Part shown: one piece after another, positions 34,571-47,064 of the stretch
Layout: each line of letters opens with the position of its first letter
How positions within the stretch are numbered: position 1 is the stretch's first letter
Made by a program: the position numbers and the translations under genes
Origin: Climacium dendroides
Lineage: Eukaryota; Streptophyta; Bryopsida; Hypnales; Climaciaceae
Assembly: GCA_950106755.1 (NCBI GenBank)
Contig: OX467084.1
Span: 6,634,001-6,698,000, forward strand
DNA: 64,000 nt
Direction of reading: 5' to 3'
Notes under the pieces: model-generated
The model's input: only the letters and a program-made list of their open reading frames with translations
What the model was told of the DNA's origin: nothing
Databases searched by the model: none

Positions 34571-35049
34571 AATCGGCCACGTCAGCCACTGGTGCGTCTT
34601 TCACTGCGGGCAGGTGCACTGCTGTCACTAACAGGGCAGGGGGGGGGCTGCCCTACAGGGAAAACACCTGATCAGTATAGGAAAGAGCTCCAGGCTGTAA
34701 AATTCAGGCTTTCTGGGAGGATGTGAAGTCATGGGTACGAGGTAGGATGAAAGTGACATAAACACATGTAATGACTCTACAAATGTGTTTTGGTGTTACA
34801 AGTCTAGGGTATGCCAAAATTAAAAGGATGTACAGAATGAAATATTTTAGGTCCTAAAACATGAAAGATGGGAAATAAAAATGGAAACTCATTGGGATAA
34901 CCTTATCATAGAGGTGAAGTTACGCAATATTATTTGGAGATAGGTTTTGAGAACAGAAAATGGGGATTACTTGGGAGTGTTGGGATCAATGTGACATTAT
35001 TCCATTGGCTTTGTAATTGCAAATTAGGCCCCATAAAATGGAGAGTGAC

Positions 35050-37030
35050 TTGCAGTCCCCATAGTGAATTCCTTCCAATATTTTTTGGATTTACGGAGTT
35101 GGGATAAAATTAAATGGAGAGAAAATTAAATGGGGAGAATATAGGGGTGTTTTGTTCAAATTCATTCCATTGGGATGGGGCTTGGGGGTCCCCCCCAATA
35201 TGGGGGGAATGGTAGTACGGGGAGTGCGAAGAAGTGCTTTCCATTGGGGGTTCGTGGATGGCCCAAACAATTTGGGAGTAATTTGAAGTCCCCACAGTGA
35301 ATTCTTCCCAGTGCTTTTTGGATTTAGGGAGTTGGGAAAAAATTTAGATGGAAAGAACATGGGGGGGTTATGGCCAAGTTCATTCCATTGCGTTCGGGCT
35401 CGGGGGTTCTCTCCAAAAAATTGGGGTGAAAGCACATTACACCCCCCTACAAAGTACGTCAAAAAAGTACTTTTTCAAGATGTATTTATATAACGTACTT
35501 TTTCTTAGATAAAATAAACATTATTTTCACTTCTCAATTGATCCAATTGGTAGGTATCTATGTAGAGAAGCTGTTCTACCACATTCTAATCCAATTTAGT
35601 GTTTCATCCATCCTCTACAAAGTACTTTACCAACAATAAAAGTGTGTTAGGTTTGCAAAATAATTACAAATGACTTTGTACAGGCCAAATGAATGATACA
35701 AAAAGCACATTAGTTTGTACAAAGATAGAATATATATACTATGCAAGGGCTTCTTGGTGATAGTAGAACTATAATTACAATATCTATTGGAATGTGGAAG
35801 TCAGATGGGCATTATCTTTTGCAGAGGAAAAAGACACAAAAAATAATATTTACGTTCAATTTTTTATGAGTAAAGCACTACATTCACATACTGTAGCATG
35901 GCTACTGCTTAAATCTCCAAAATTTTGAATATTTGTTTGACTTTTTTCCTTGCTTCTATTCGTGAAGAATTACTTATGGTACTTCAGGGTAGTTTTAAAC
36001 TTTCAACTTCATCTCCACTCTTTGTTTTCAAATTTTAAAACACAAGTTCTTCAACACTACTAAAGAGATTTCTGAAGGCAAGGGAGGGGCATTTCAAGGT
36101 TGTTCAATTTCCCTTTGTTGCCTAAGAATTTCGAATTAGACACTGCTGTCAAATAATTTTAATTACTTTCTTATAATTTTAAATTTTAATTTTTTTTTAA
36201 AATTACAATTTTATTGTAAAAAAATTATGAATTAATATTATGTACTGTGGCATGGTTTGCATTAAATGCTAATGTGGCGAATTCCCACAATCTAGGAACT
36301 TCAAGGAACTTCTGGGGTTTTTTTGGCTTCGTTTATCTTTTAATGTATTGTACAGTTAAAATATTTGACTTTGAATATTAATCTTAATCTGAAATTTGGA
36401 TACTACAGAGTTATGAACTTTAAATCTTTATGTTGGAAAATGGAGTTGAGAATCTAAGGGAAAAAATTCCCACGTGGCACTTCATTCTCATTTTCAAAAA
36501 ATTCATAAATAGGAGAAACATCAAGATACAAGGCAAATTTACATTATTAATACCTCCAGGATAGCTTTCAATTGCACTAATCCCAATAGTGAGATTATTG
36601 TAGGAAGTAGAATTTGCATATAAGTTTTCTAAGGTTCGAAGTGACATGAAAAACTAGAAATTGTGTTAACACACTAAAATGCACTTCCAATAAACTCAAG
36701 TTCAAATGAAGATGTTCATTAAGAAACTATTGTCTATAAGTATGTTACTTTGTAATGGCAAGAATGTACGAGCATCCATTTAAAGTTTCCTTAAGTTCTA
36801 ATGGTACTTCCACCAAGGTACTTTATATACTTCAAGTACTTCATGTCCACTTGAAAGTACTCCTAATTTTTGACGAACGTGTATTCAGTGTTGTGTGCTG
36901 TCACCCCATAGTGCATTCCTTCCATTGCTTTTCAGATTTAGGGAGTTGGGAGGAAAATTAAATGGGGACAACATGGGGGGGTTCCGCCCAAGTTCATTCC
37001 ATTGGCTTCTAGGTGGGGAGATCTCTGCCT
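35050..37030. repeat. Three copies of an internal repeat of about 130-150 bp
   Basis: CCCCATAGTGAATTCCTTCC...TTTTTGGATTTACGGAGTTGGG at about 35057, again (CCCCACAGTGAATTC) at about 35293 and a third at about 36902. Each is followed by AAATTAAATGG.. and GTTCATTCCATTG. The first two are direct repeats 236 bases apart. The third lies beyond an AT-rich stretch, 35460-36890, with no gene. These G-rich units are downstream of the TnpD-like gene. Confidence 0.7.
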
Positions 37031-37672
37031 ACAGAAAAATACAGAGCACATTATGTACTCAGTCCAATCTGATTCATTACTATTTTCCACTCTTAGAATA
37101 TGGTAGAACACAATAATTACAAGTACAACTCCTCTTACTACTACGGAACATGGGGTGTGACATTCCATTCTATACAAGACATTGATAATCCTTCTATTCA
37201 ATGCATAGACGACTTCTTCCATTGCATCACCATGCTCCACTAAACAATCTTCCTAAGATCTATGAGAAGGTCTTGGGCTAGCACATGCAAGTACCTAGAC
37301 CTGGCTCTGGGGTGAAGGCAACAACAAATATGGTGTTTGAGACATTCTCCATGCAACTTTCACCTCAGAACTCCATGGGAAGGAAACAAAAAACTTTTTT
37401 ACTGTAGCGAAAAGAACATTCAGAATGGAAGGTGCCCCAATTCGAGCGAGCATGCCTGCGACCTTGGTTTAAATGTGTCCATTGGAATGTTATATCCAAC
37501 GTCCTTTTCAACAAGCGTGTTAGAATGGGCGTCCTCCTTGACATCCATTCGCACATCATGTACAATGTCAACATCGACAATGAGTGTGTAGCGGCCGTTT
37601 CATAACAGATTAGCCTCCATTTGCCTACTGCCGTCCATCTCTCTCCTACTCACTTCAAAACCGCATCCACGG

Positions 37673-40600
37673 TCAAATGTATGTGCCACCATCTTCGGCC
37701 GGTTGCCTCTGAGGCTCCACGTCCACCAACTGAGGTTGCAAACCGGGGAAGTCTGTGTCACTGCCAACATTAATTATGGTAGGCATAGGTTGGTTCACCT
37801 GTAGCTGCCCACGTCTGCCCCGGACATCTGTGCGACACACAATTTTCCAACCTTGCCTGTGCGGATCATCGGAGAAGAATACTTGTTGACAATGCAATGG
37901 GAAAGCAAAAGAGTCAGCGTGGACTCTGCCATCCATGCGAGTGAAGTTTGCTCTTGTAAACCTATATTGGTCTTTGCGGATGTTTGCATATCGAGCATCT
38001 TCGTTTGATCGAACCCAATCGCACACCAGCACTGTCGTGCAATGATTCCGGTAGTCCAACTCCAATATCTCTTGAATATACCCCACGCACTCATTGGTTC
38101 TCTCTATGGGTCGCCCATTGCGAAGCCCCCAACGCAGTTGCTCAGTGAATGAGGCCACAATTGCGGAGTCGCATGTGACACGACCCCTCTCTGCACTACG
38201 AACACGGAGGTGCATGCCAAATGCATACATTTGGTGATGTGAGACTGCATACCGCTCTGGAGGTTGCCCGTACTCTACAACATCGGGGTCAACATGTTCA
38301 CCGGCATGTCGCAGACTCTGAACTCTTTCACTCAGCCACAATGCAAACGGAGGCAAATCGGAGAGCTCGCTGGGATACCGCACTGGCACTGACGGATGTT
38401 GACGCCGAAATTGTCTTCGAAAGGCCTCCCTTTCTTCCCAGATGTGGCCTCTCGCTAACACATACTCCCTACAAGGCATTCAGATCATGCATTGTTAGAC
38501 GACGCTTACAGTGCCAAGGCACAGTGAAGAAGCATTGTGAAGGTACCATATGTCCAATTCGACGTGGACTACAAGTTTTATGCATTGACAGAGATGTTCA
38601 CTGTGACGTCGACACGAACACGTATATAGCTGAAACGTTATAATAAATGTTTATCAAGACATGATCTCTGACATTGTGCACATTACCGTCCAGGTCCCTA
38701 GACAACAGAAGTACAAATATGATCTCATAGTAAACTCCAGGGAAACAATGTCAAGAAGGTTGAAAAGAGCACTCACTCCCGCCATGGTTCTAAGCACGCT
38801 GCGTTGTCTAGGACGAAGGCATGCGCGTTGTTGCGAAACTCATTGGACATTTTCCGCTTTTGCATCTTCTTGCTTGAAATAATTTCATCAGTCATGATGG
38901 GTTCCTCGGTAGCATCCCACACCCGTTGCGTTGTTGCTCCATACTGCTGCATATACTCTGTGCAGAATCCTAACATCTCATCCATTCGATAGCCTTCAGC
39001 AATGCTACCCTCGGGGTGTGCATACGTTCGCACATAGTCTTTGAGTGTTTTCATATATCGCTCAATTGGGTACATCCACCGGCAATGCACAGGACCGCAA
39101 GTGAAAAGTTGCTCTACTAGGTGCACAGGCAAATGAGACATGATGTTCAAGAACGTTGTCGAAAACTCCTTCTCAATCTCGCATGTCGCCATGACAACAT
39201 CGCGCATCATGTCTTCCTTGTCATCAGGTCGCACCTCCTTTGCACATAGCCTTTGGAAAATCCTGCTCATTTTAATAATAGCTAGGCGGACCCTCTCATC
39301 TAATATGTTCTGAACCGCAATGGGAAGAATCTGCAAAACATGTGGACGCACACAAACAAAGTTATTGAATTGTTGGATATTGTCGACATTGACGTGTACA
39401 CCAAGAAAGGAGTGTAGGTGGTTCCCTCACTTGTTGCATGAGGACATGATAATCATGTGTCTTCATATATTGCAGCTTCCCGTCCTCTAAGCGCTTGTAA
39501 ATGCTACCCACATAGTTTGTAGGGGTCCGAATGTTTGAGACAATGGCTACAAATTCTTTGCGCTCATTTGGTGTGAGTATGAAAGGTGCACGTGGCATGT
39601 AGTATTGATCATTTTGCCGTCGTGGAGGTTGTAGCCATATCTCTTCTCGAATGCCCAATTCCTCTGCATCTACTCTACTTCCAGCACTGTCCTTCATGCC
39701 CAACAAAGTTTTGACTATGTTTTCACACATATTTTTTTCGCAATGCATGACATCCAAGATGTGAGGCTCCAACAGATGCTGCCACAAGCAAAAAAAAAAA
39801 TTGGGAATTAAAGAAAAGAAAGCAGAGTTCCAAAACATGTGTACCACTACTGTCAAGCATGTACTGTTCAAGTGCTGACGTGCTCTTCACTTCTCAAAAC
39901 AGAGTGCTGTTCATCGAAGGCAGTGACAACTACGTTACTCCCAATGTCTGATATAACGTCAACCATAATGTTCCAATAGACGTCAGGAATAACAACTGGG
40001 ACATACAGATGGTTAGAAACCCACTGACCTTCCAATACAGCAACTGGGACAGAGGACACAAGTGCTTCACCCCAGTGACATGAACTGGGTCATCAGGCCC
40101 ATTTTCTTTGCCTCCTAGATCCAAGTACGATTGCCGCCACGCTGCGTATGCGATGGTTTCCTCGGTGGTTTGTTTCCGGGGCCTATCACGAGGCTCCGTT
40201 CGACCATTAAACCTCAAATTGCGTCGGTAAGGGTGATGCCGCGGTAAATAACGACGAACACCACCATACACAATCTTTGAGCCCTTTGTTCGCTTGTTAG
40301 GAAGAACGTCTCCCAGTTTAGCCATCCTTGCATCGGTGTCTTTTCCACAACAAGGACAACCCTTGTATCCCTTACAGCACAAGCCGGATATGAGGCCCAA
40401 GGCCGGAAAATCAGAGATCGTCCACATCAAGACAACGTGTAAGGTGAAACTGCGACTCCCTTGTACTTGGGAGAAATCAAGGGCTGGAACACCTTGCCAT
40501 AATTCTTCGAGCTCCTTCAGCAATGGACGGATGAAGACACCAACGCCTTTAGATGTAGGTGAGTGCTTTCCCGAAATTAGTATGGATAGTGAAATGAAAA

Positions 40601-41825
40601 ATTTCTTGGTCACTAACCAAGGCTCAAAGTTGTATATTAGAATTAGCACTGGCCAAGTCGACCAATTACTATTGTTCAATTTGAATGGATTCACACCATC
40701 TAAAGCTAGAGTCAGCCGCATGTTTCGGACCTCAGAGCTGAAGGTGCCGAACGCGACGTTTGTATCGATGTGCTCCCAGGCAGGACTATCGACAACGGAA
40801 CGCATGATCCCGTCATCACTAACATGCTTGAGGTAGCCAATCAACATCCGAGCTATCTCTGGTGAGCGCCACATTCGTTTGAGTCGAGGAATGAGTGGAA
40901 AGTGCCGAATGACCTTGGAGGGAATGTTATTTGAGCCATCCATCCACCGGGAGCTACTACAATGGGGACAAATCTCCAATGATGAATATTCATCTTCAAA
41001 AAGGATACAACCATTTGGACACCCATGCACGTTGTTGTAATGCAAGCCTAATTTTCTAATGGTCTTTCGTGCTTCGTAATGGGATCCTGGCAGTTTATTA
41101 CCTCTTGGGAGTAAGTCCACAGACAAATACCGGAACAACTCATCACTAAACCTATTGCTCACCCGAAACACCGTACACATGTTCATAATTATGATGGTGG
41201 CTGAGACAACACTTGTCCCTGATCCATTGTACAACGGGGTAGTAGCTTGTCTGTAAAGGTCCTCCAATCCGTCCACACTATCACCACCAACGTCATCGTT
41301 TTCGGAAAACTCCACACTACCTTCAGCCTCTCCGTGTAGTGCGTCTCCTCTGTCCAATGCCTCAAGGACCTGCCGGTGGACTTCGTGATATGCATCTAAA
41401 GGGATGTGGGGCTCCGAATCAGCTGGCCCTGCATTTTCAGGCTGTGCGACGTTGTGGTTGATGTCAGGCTCAATGTCAGAGGGAGCATTGTCAATGACAT
41501 CATCGTCATAAGCAATGTCCTCTACCCACATTCCCCGCCGTGGATAGCCCTCGGGGGAGTCTCCACCCAGTACGGATTTTGTGAGAAATGGATCCCGACC
41601 AACCTCTCCGTGGTGCCGGCGAATAACCTGAATGGTTTTTTGTAAACCGCCCTTGCAATTCCTGCAGGGACACCTGAATGATCGAATGTTTTCCTCTGTG
41701 GCGACTCTCAACTCAGTGTGCAAAATCAAGTCACCAAGTGGAATGTGGCGTAACGTGCGTCCGTCTTCTGAAATACGGATAGTTGCACCTTGTCGGCGGG
41801 TTTGGGAATTGAGACGCCACGCCAT
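37673..41825 (-). CDS. TnpD-like transposase of the CACTA element (Transposase_21)
   Basis: Four exons, 41825-40029, 39778-39431, 39330-38777 and 38468-37673, join in phase with GT-AG introns of 250, 100 and 308 bp to give 1,164 aa with no stop. Order: CPCRNC (52-57), a zinc-type N-terminal domain like Transpos_assoc; an acidic linker; the Transposase_21 core from about 190 (LPGSHYEARK; HGCPNGCILF; CPHCSSSRW; IPRLKRMW; DSPAW; RLTLALDGVNPF; CKGYKGCPCCG at 484-494), continued in exon 2 (LDVMHCEKNM; HDYHVLMQQ); DUF4218 in exon 3 (PVHCRWMYPIERYMKTLKDY; EGSIAEGY); DUF4216 in exon 4 (ILELDYRN; FPLHCQQVFF). TnpD proteins cut at CACTA ends. The complete domain set suggests it could still be active. 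Confidence 0.9.
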
Positions 41826-42446
41826 CTACGAAGTGAATACAAGGTCGCAACCAAGTGTTAAAGAGTGTTTAGGTTCAGAATGATACAAATGTGACTGTGA
41901 CATACAACGCACATTGCTTCCATGGCCAAGTTCCGTCATTGCAGAACAACCTCGATCTTCAAATCACAACTAAAGACGTGCGTTAAGATTCCTTCACAAT
42001 TAGCGTGCCTTTCTCAATGCAAGCATTACTGGAAATGAGTTCATTGTTTTACTTCTAGGCCCATACTATGTCATCCAAGGATCGAAATGTAAATTTCCAT
42101 TGATGGCACTTCGAGCCCTGTATTGACTGTCAAAGAGGATGTCAAAAGTGACGTCAACCTGAGTTTGTATAAACACAAACTGCAGATGCCTCATCCGAAG
42201 TCCTCACAGAGCATGTTGTAAGTGATAGCATTGTGCACAAGAAGACATATTCTTCAACACGAAAATGACAGGCTGGATGTCCATTGTGACATCATTGACA
42301 ACAGGAGTCCGTACGACCAGAGTCCAAGCTTAGGACTTTCCCCACGTGTTTAAAGGCTGGCCCACAATGACAGAGGTGACCACATTGCCCATGACTACTA
42401 TCTTCTGTGTCTCATGAGTTGAGGGCGCACCACCTTATACCATAGA
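41826..42446. promoter_or_regulatory. Central divergent promoter region of the CACTA element
   Basis: The spacer lies between the start of the TnpD-like gene and the first plus-strand open frame. It contains AGTGACGTCAAC, GGATGTCA, TTGTGACATCATTGAC and similar motif variants, which resemble the subterminal repeats. If those bind TnpA, transcription could be self-regulated, as is known for Spm; here this is inference. Confidence 0.45.
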
Positions 42447-43575
42447 GTGTACACGTTCCTCACCAATATGGCCGTATACTATGAAGTGCCACTGCGTCGT
42501 AGGGTGGTACGCTTTGCGGAGCCTTGCCAGGAGGCGTCTGTCGTCCCGGCGGAAGACTCTGAGGCGGCTTCGTTGCTCACTAGTCTTGTCTGTGGGCATA
42601 TATGTACTAATCTAGAAGGTCAGTCTGTGAAGACTCCACGAAGAAGTACTGCTGGAGGAATCCTTCGACGCAGCTCTCGCCACACCGTCCAGAATGCTCT
42701 CCCACTTCAAACATTGCCTCCAAGGCATGAGGGCATTCCAAAGGAAGGTGCCGTCCAGCAGGTACTTTCTAATGTACACAACTTCTTTCACGAAACGATG
42801 AAATATCGTGTAATTGGGATAATGGCGAGCCTCGCAGGTCGCATTAGGGTTTGCAGGGAGGACTGCCGCTGCCGCTCCGCGCGGAGTTAGGGTTTCTTGC
42901 ACGGGCTTCCGGTGGCGCGGTTGCGACTGAGGCTTGCGCCGTGACGGCCATAGGGGCTCGTAGGGGGCTCGTAGGGGGGCCACCTCAGCTGTACGCGGGG
43001 GCGGGCCTTCAATTCCACAACACACTCACTTCCGCCACGCTACGTTGCTTTGAACGCGCGGCCTTGCACAACCCTGAAATTTCAGCGTTTGTGTAATCCT
43101 TCAATTGCGTTCGTCTTTGGAGCCAGCCTTGCTAATGTGAGAGAGGTGAGGTAGGTGCTCCCCAATCGGCATCGGTTTTGTAGTTTGAAATTTTCATTTT
43201 TGTGTCAATTTGGCAAGGGCGGCGTTCTTACATGCAGTTGCAAGGGGCGCAGCTCTCTACCAATCTGGAGCAACAAGGGTTCCAATCTTCCGCCACAGCT
43301 TCATCGGAGGCTAGAACACGCCTTGCACCAAGTCGATTGCGCGCAGGTTTTCAGGTTGCCAGGATGCCTCCCCAATGTGTGACCTTTGTTGTGGACGCTC
43401 ATATGCGCGTTTGTGTGTGAGGAGGGTACAGAACGGTGAGTTCTACGTGCAGTGGAGAGGGGCAGGTGTGGAAATGCCTCGCGCTTAGGCCCTTGCGCGG
43501 AAGAGGAACGCGAGTCAGCGGTGTGAAGAGGACTCCAGCGAACATGAAGAAACGCCGCCGCCAAAGCCAATCCGC
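42447..43575 (+). other. GC-rich block with open frames inside the CACTA element
   Basis: A plus frame from an ATG at 42468 runs for 140 codons (VKTPRRSTAGGILRRSSRH is a basic stretch), overlapped by a minus frame of similar length (43025-42612). Neither matches a family I know. GC is clearly above that of the transposase exons. Candidates: 5' exons of the TnpA-like gene, or captured host DNA. Which strand is expressed cannot be decided by reading. Confidence 0.35.
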
Positions 43576-44410
43576 ATGCGCGGGGAGCATGAGCGCCGCT
43601 CCAAGGCCAGAGGAGACCCTTGGCCTGCTGCGTCGGCGGAGAAGGGACGAAACCGGGACAGCAATCCTCCAACGAAGAGGAAGAGGACCCCTCAAGTGCA
43701 GTTGGACTTGTCGGAGGAGGCAGTGCACGACGCAGAGGAAGAGGAGGAACTCGGAGAGCAGTCTTGGAGGTAAGTTTGGGAGCAGACATAATTTGAGTAT
43801 AGAACCACTAGTATTCAAGGTTTTTGGGGAGGCGCGCGTTGGTACGGACGTCAAGTGCAACGCATACCATGTTGCTTCTGACGTCGACTCTATCATGTTA
43901 AACGTCATAAACGTTTAATGTGACGTCCACATAAATTGTGTGACGTTCATGTCTGCGTTACGAAGGACATGTTCTTTGAGTTGAACTCTGTACAAAGAAA
44001 GGTGATAGTTTGTTCCTCAGAGAGCAATCATATTGAATTCCGGAGTGATCAATGAAGACGTTCGGGAGTCATCCCTCTACAAGGGTGGCAGACCCTAAAC
44101 CACGGCGGCTTCCCAGTTTCTATCAAGAGGAAGTTCCTGTCATGTTCAAAACAACGTCCAAGCGTGTTTACATTGACGTTAGGTTCAACGTCGTGAGCAA
44201 TAGAGTCGCATGTACAGAACTGTGAAGCCAAAAATAGCGTATGTGGATGTCTTTTGCGGGGGTCCAGTTGCGGGATTGATTTGTTTGTACTGACGTAGCC
44301 CCATTTTCTTCCCAAGCTGATAGTGCATTTGACCTTTTTACAGTAAGGACTACAACATAGGGTCTGATGAACTAGCTTCGGATGTTGATACTGAAGAGAT
44401 GATCGAGTAG
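43576..44410 (+). pseudogene. Upstream exons in phase with TnpA-like gene, ended by TAG
   Basis: 43576-43769 encodes a basic then acidic peptide (PTKRKRTPQVQLDLSEE...DAEEEEEL). A good donor (TGGAG|GTAAGT) and acceptor (TTTTTACAG at 44335-44343) join it in phase to 44344-44410, giving KDYNIGSDELASDVDTEEMIE and then TAG at 44408-44410. The same frame continues past the TAG into the TnpA-like domain (LIPEQSREKGVSTV, then the ATG at 44453). Either a nonsense mutation has cut the N-terminus off, or these exons form a separate short product. Confidence 0.5.
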
Positions 44411-44452
44411 CTGATCCCCGAACAGTCTCGCGAAAAAGGTGTAAGCACTGTA

Positions 44453-47064
44453 ATGAAGAAACCTGTGGAAATCGACCGACAGGGGGAACCATTCGGACCT
44501 ATGAGGGTTCCTTTCTCCAACGACATTAAGAAATATGCGAGAGACCTTGACCCCAGGTTTGGATGGGAGGGTCAGCCCAAAAAAGACAGACGGCGCTTAT
44601 TTAGGCGCCTCTATACAAGTTTGTATTCAGTCCTTCTCTGTGAAATGAAGACGACTACAGACCTTGTAGTTCACTGTTGCATGTAGTTCAAAAGATTGTA
44701 AATGTTGTGGAAGGTAGCTCATTGGCCATGAGGCGGGGCAGTGGATGTCACCTGTAATGTCCACAGTGACGTCGAATACAATGTCACGCCTGACGTCAGT
44801 GCAGGATCCTCTACAGTGAGGGGTGCTCCCTATGGTCGTCCGCACCACAGGGACGTGCAGTGAGTTTCTGGAGACATAGTAGTGTCCATGTAAATTCTCT
44901 TGTTATTCTTTGGCACAACAATGTCATACATAATGCAGAGGTAGCTATACTAAGTTCTCTGGCTTGCAGATTGGTGTATAGAGGGAGAGTCCGAGCGCGT
45001 GTCGGAGAAGTGGATGCAGCCGTTCATCACAAAAGCGCTCATTCATGTTCGTTGGAAGCTCAATCGATTGATTGATGGCGGAAAACCCAAGCCGATGGGA
45101 ATGGATGACGATGTGTGGGAGGCATTAAAGGAGGCTCGTGCGACCGATGCTTCCCAAGAGAAGTCAGCCCATATGTCTGCCATTTCTAAGGGCAAGGCAT
45201 CCAACACAGCCCAGCATAAGGCCGTTGAGAGAGAAGTCATCTCGAGGCTGGTAAGTATGTAGTAACTGATGTCCACCTACTTGCCCAAGTCGACACCACT
45301 TTCATCATACATGTTGCGTTTGTTTTTCCAAAAAATGTCCGCTCTGGTGGTAGATGTGGAGGACTGGGCCTTCTTCTTTGCACGTGGAAGGACCTTTGTG
45401 GGGTGGCATTGAAGCATGTAATCATTGCATATGAACTGTAACTGCATATTCTTCTTCCCCTTGTCGGGTGGCATTCAAGCATGTAATCGTTGCATGTGGA
45501 CTCTAAGTGCATATTCTTGTTCCCCTTGTACAGTGCCATTGAAGCATGTAAGCTTTGCATGTGAACTCTAAGTGCATATTCTTCTTCCCCTTGTAGACTT
45601 TGTTGCGGAACAGAGCACCGTTTGAAGCAGAGGTGGACGCAGAAATAGCCAAGGAGTTGCAACGTCTGGAAGAAGAGAAGCGCAGAGGTCGAAGTCCCCA
45701 TGGCAAAGAGCTGCAAGATATGCGCAGTCGGTTGGATGAGCTTGAGCTCAGTGTAAGTCGCCTTACTAAGACCGTGAGCACGTCCCACAAAAGCATGGAA
45801 GAAATGCTACGTCAGATCCTCGCAAGTCAGTGTAAAGCAAGTGCTGGGGGGACCCCGGAGCCATCCTCGCCAATGGAGGCAGGGAATGCACTACTTCTGA
45901 CGTCACCTAGGGTAGAGGCATCGAAAATGGCACAGAAGGACTGTCCTGTGCCCGTGTTGCAGCCCACAGCTCCTATAGATGTCGTTGAGCTAGTCCCCAT
46001 AGCTGTCCAAAGCAATGTCGAAGACGATGTTCTTGTTGACGTTAACGCCGACAAGCGGGCTGTTGAAGACGATGTTGTTCACGACGTTGTAGCTAACGCT
46101 GAGGAGGAGCAGGTATAAGGCGCCGGTGAAGTTGCCATCCCTGAAATTGCTAAAGGTCAGCAAGGAGTGGAAGATGTGTACGCCATAGTGAAAGACTCCG
46201 GGGTGCAGGCAACATCTGAGAGGCGAGAAAACACGATGGAGACCTCCACGGAGCAACAGGTGATGCGACGTCTCTCTTTCCATTTTAAGTGCCAAGTGAT
46301 TGACGTGAAGTACTCCCTTTGTTAGACTAGTGACGTTATTTCCATGAATTGCCTTGTATGAGGATGGTGTCATAGCGTAGTAGCGGATGCCTTGCAATGC
46401 TTCAATTTTTTTTTACAAGTGCGTGTCAAATTGGACATCCAAGTGAACGTTACTAGTGGCAAACGCTGATGCACTCTACGGCTCAGCCTGTTCTTTTCAA
46501 AGCCAGTACATCAAAATACTATGTAAGCAGAAGTCGAAGTTTCCTTTCAGTCCACCATTCCATTGAATGCGCAGGAATGTTTTATAATAACTATGTGCAT
46601 CTTACAGGAAAGCAAGTGCCTCAATGGTGTTGAGGTAAGGCTAGGAAGTGTAGGTGATTAGAGGATGTCAGAAGTGAATAATAATTGTGTGATGGTATTG
46701 CAGGAAGACATTGAAGTCCTTGGTGAGTCCTCAAGCCGGCCTCGGCGTGCTATGAGGACCACGCAAGGTGTGAAGGGCACGAAGGCTACACCAAAGGCAG
46801 CAATTCCCAAAGCGGTGGGTCTTCCTAAACCTACCCAACCCACTAAAAAGGTTAGGAAGGCTGCATTCCATTCACCCATACTTTCATTTGTTTCTGTATG
46901 CAACTTAAAAGAATAATGCAAGTGTAGCATTCCTTGACATCTGTTGTGGCTGTATAAGAGTCCCATCAATAAATATGCATGAGTAGGTACTGCTGGTTTT
47001 GACTTGGTGTGGTACGATGCAGGTTGCTGTTGTCAAGAAATCGGATGCACCTCGGAAGAAGTGA
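44453..47064 (+). CDS. TnpA-like protein of the CACTA element (Transposase_24 type)
   Basis: Proposed exons 44453-44618, 44970-45250, 45597-46112, 46608-46634, 46704-46850, 47023-47064; phases agree throughout, giving 392 aa. The first junction (weak donor GTTTGT) is least sure. Seen: RQGEPFGPMRVPF, then WCIEGESERVSEKW, LIDGGKPKPMGMDDDVWEAL and SQEKSAHMSAISKGKASNTA, matching the order of the plant Ptta/En/Spm (Transposase_24) domain; then a coiled coil (AKELQRLEEEKRR; MRSRLDELELSVSRL), an acidic stretch, a basic RPRRAM part and a lysine-rich tail KKSDAPRKK. TnpA binds subterminal repeats and aids TnpD. A TAA at 46116 is avoided by the donor CAG|GTATAA. The start may be further upstream if the TAG at 44408 is a mutation. 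Confidence 0.65.
45401..45595. repeat. Tandem repeat 3 x 65 bp inside a TnpA-like intron
   Basis: Units start at 45401, 45466 and 45531 (exact 65-base period). Each ends in CATATTCTTSTTCCCCTTGT, the pyrimidine tract of the splice acceptor. Only the last is followed by AG at the exon border (45595-45596); unit 1 has CGG and unit 2 has ACAG at the matching place. Confidence 0.88.

Noticed and set aside
46113..46260. Open frame after TAA at 46116 as evidence for a broken TnpA exon
   Set aside because: The donor CAG|GTATAA at 46112/46113 joins the next exons in phase and removes the TAA. The open stretch may be an alternative or former exon, so a break is not needed.
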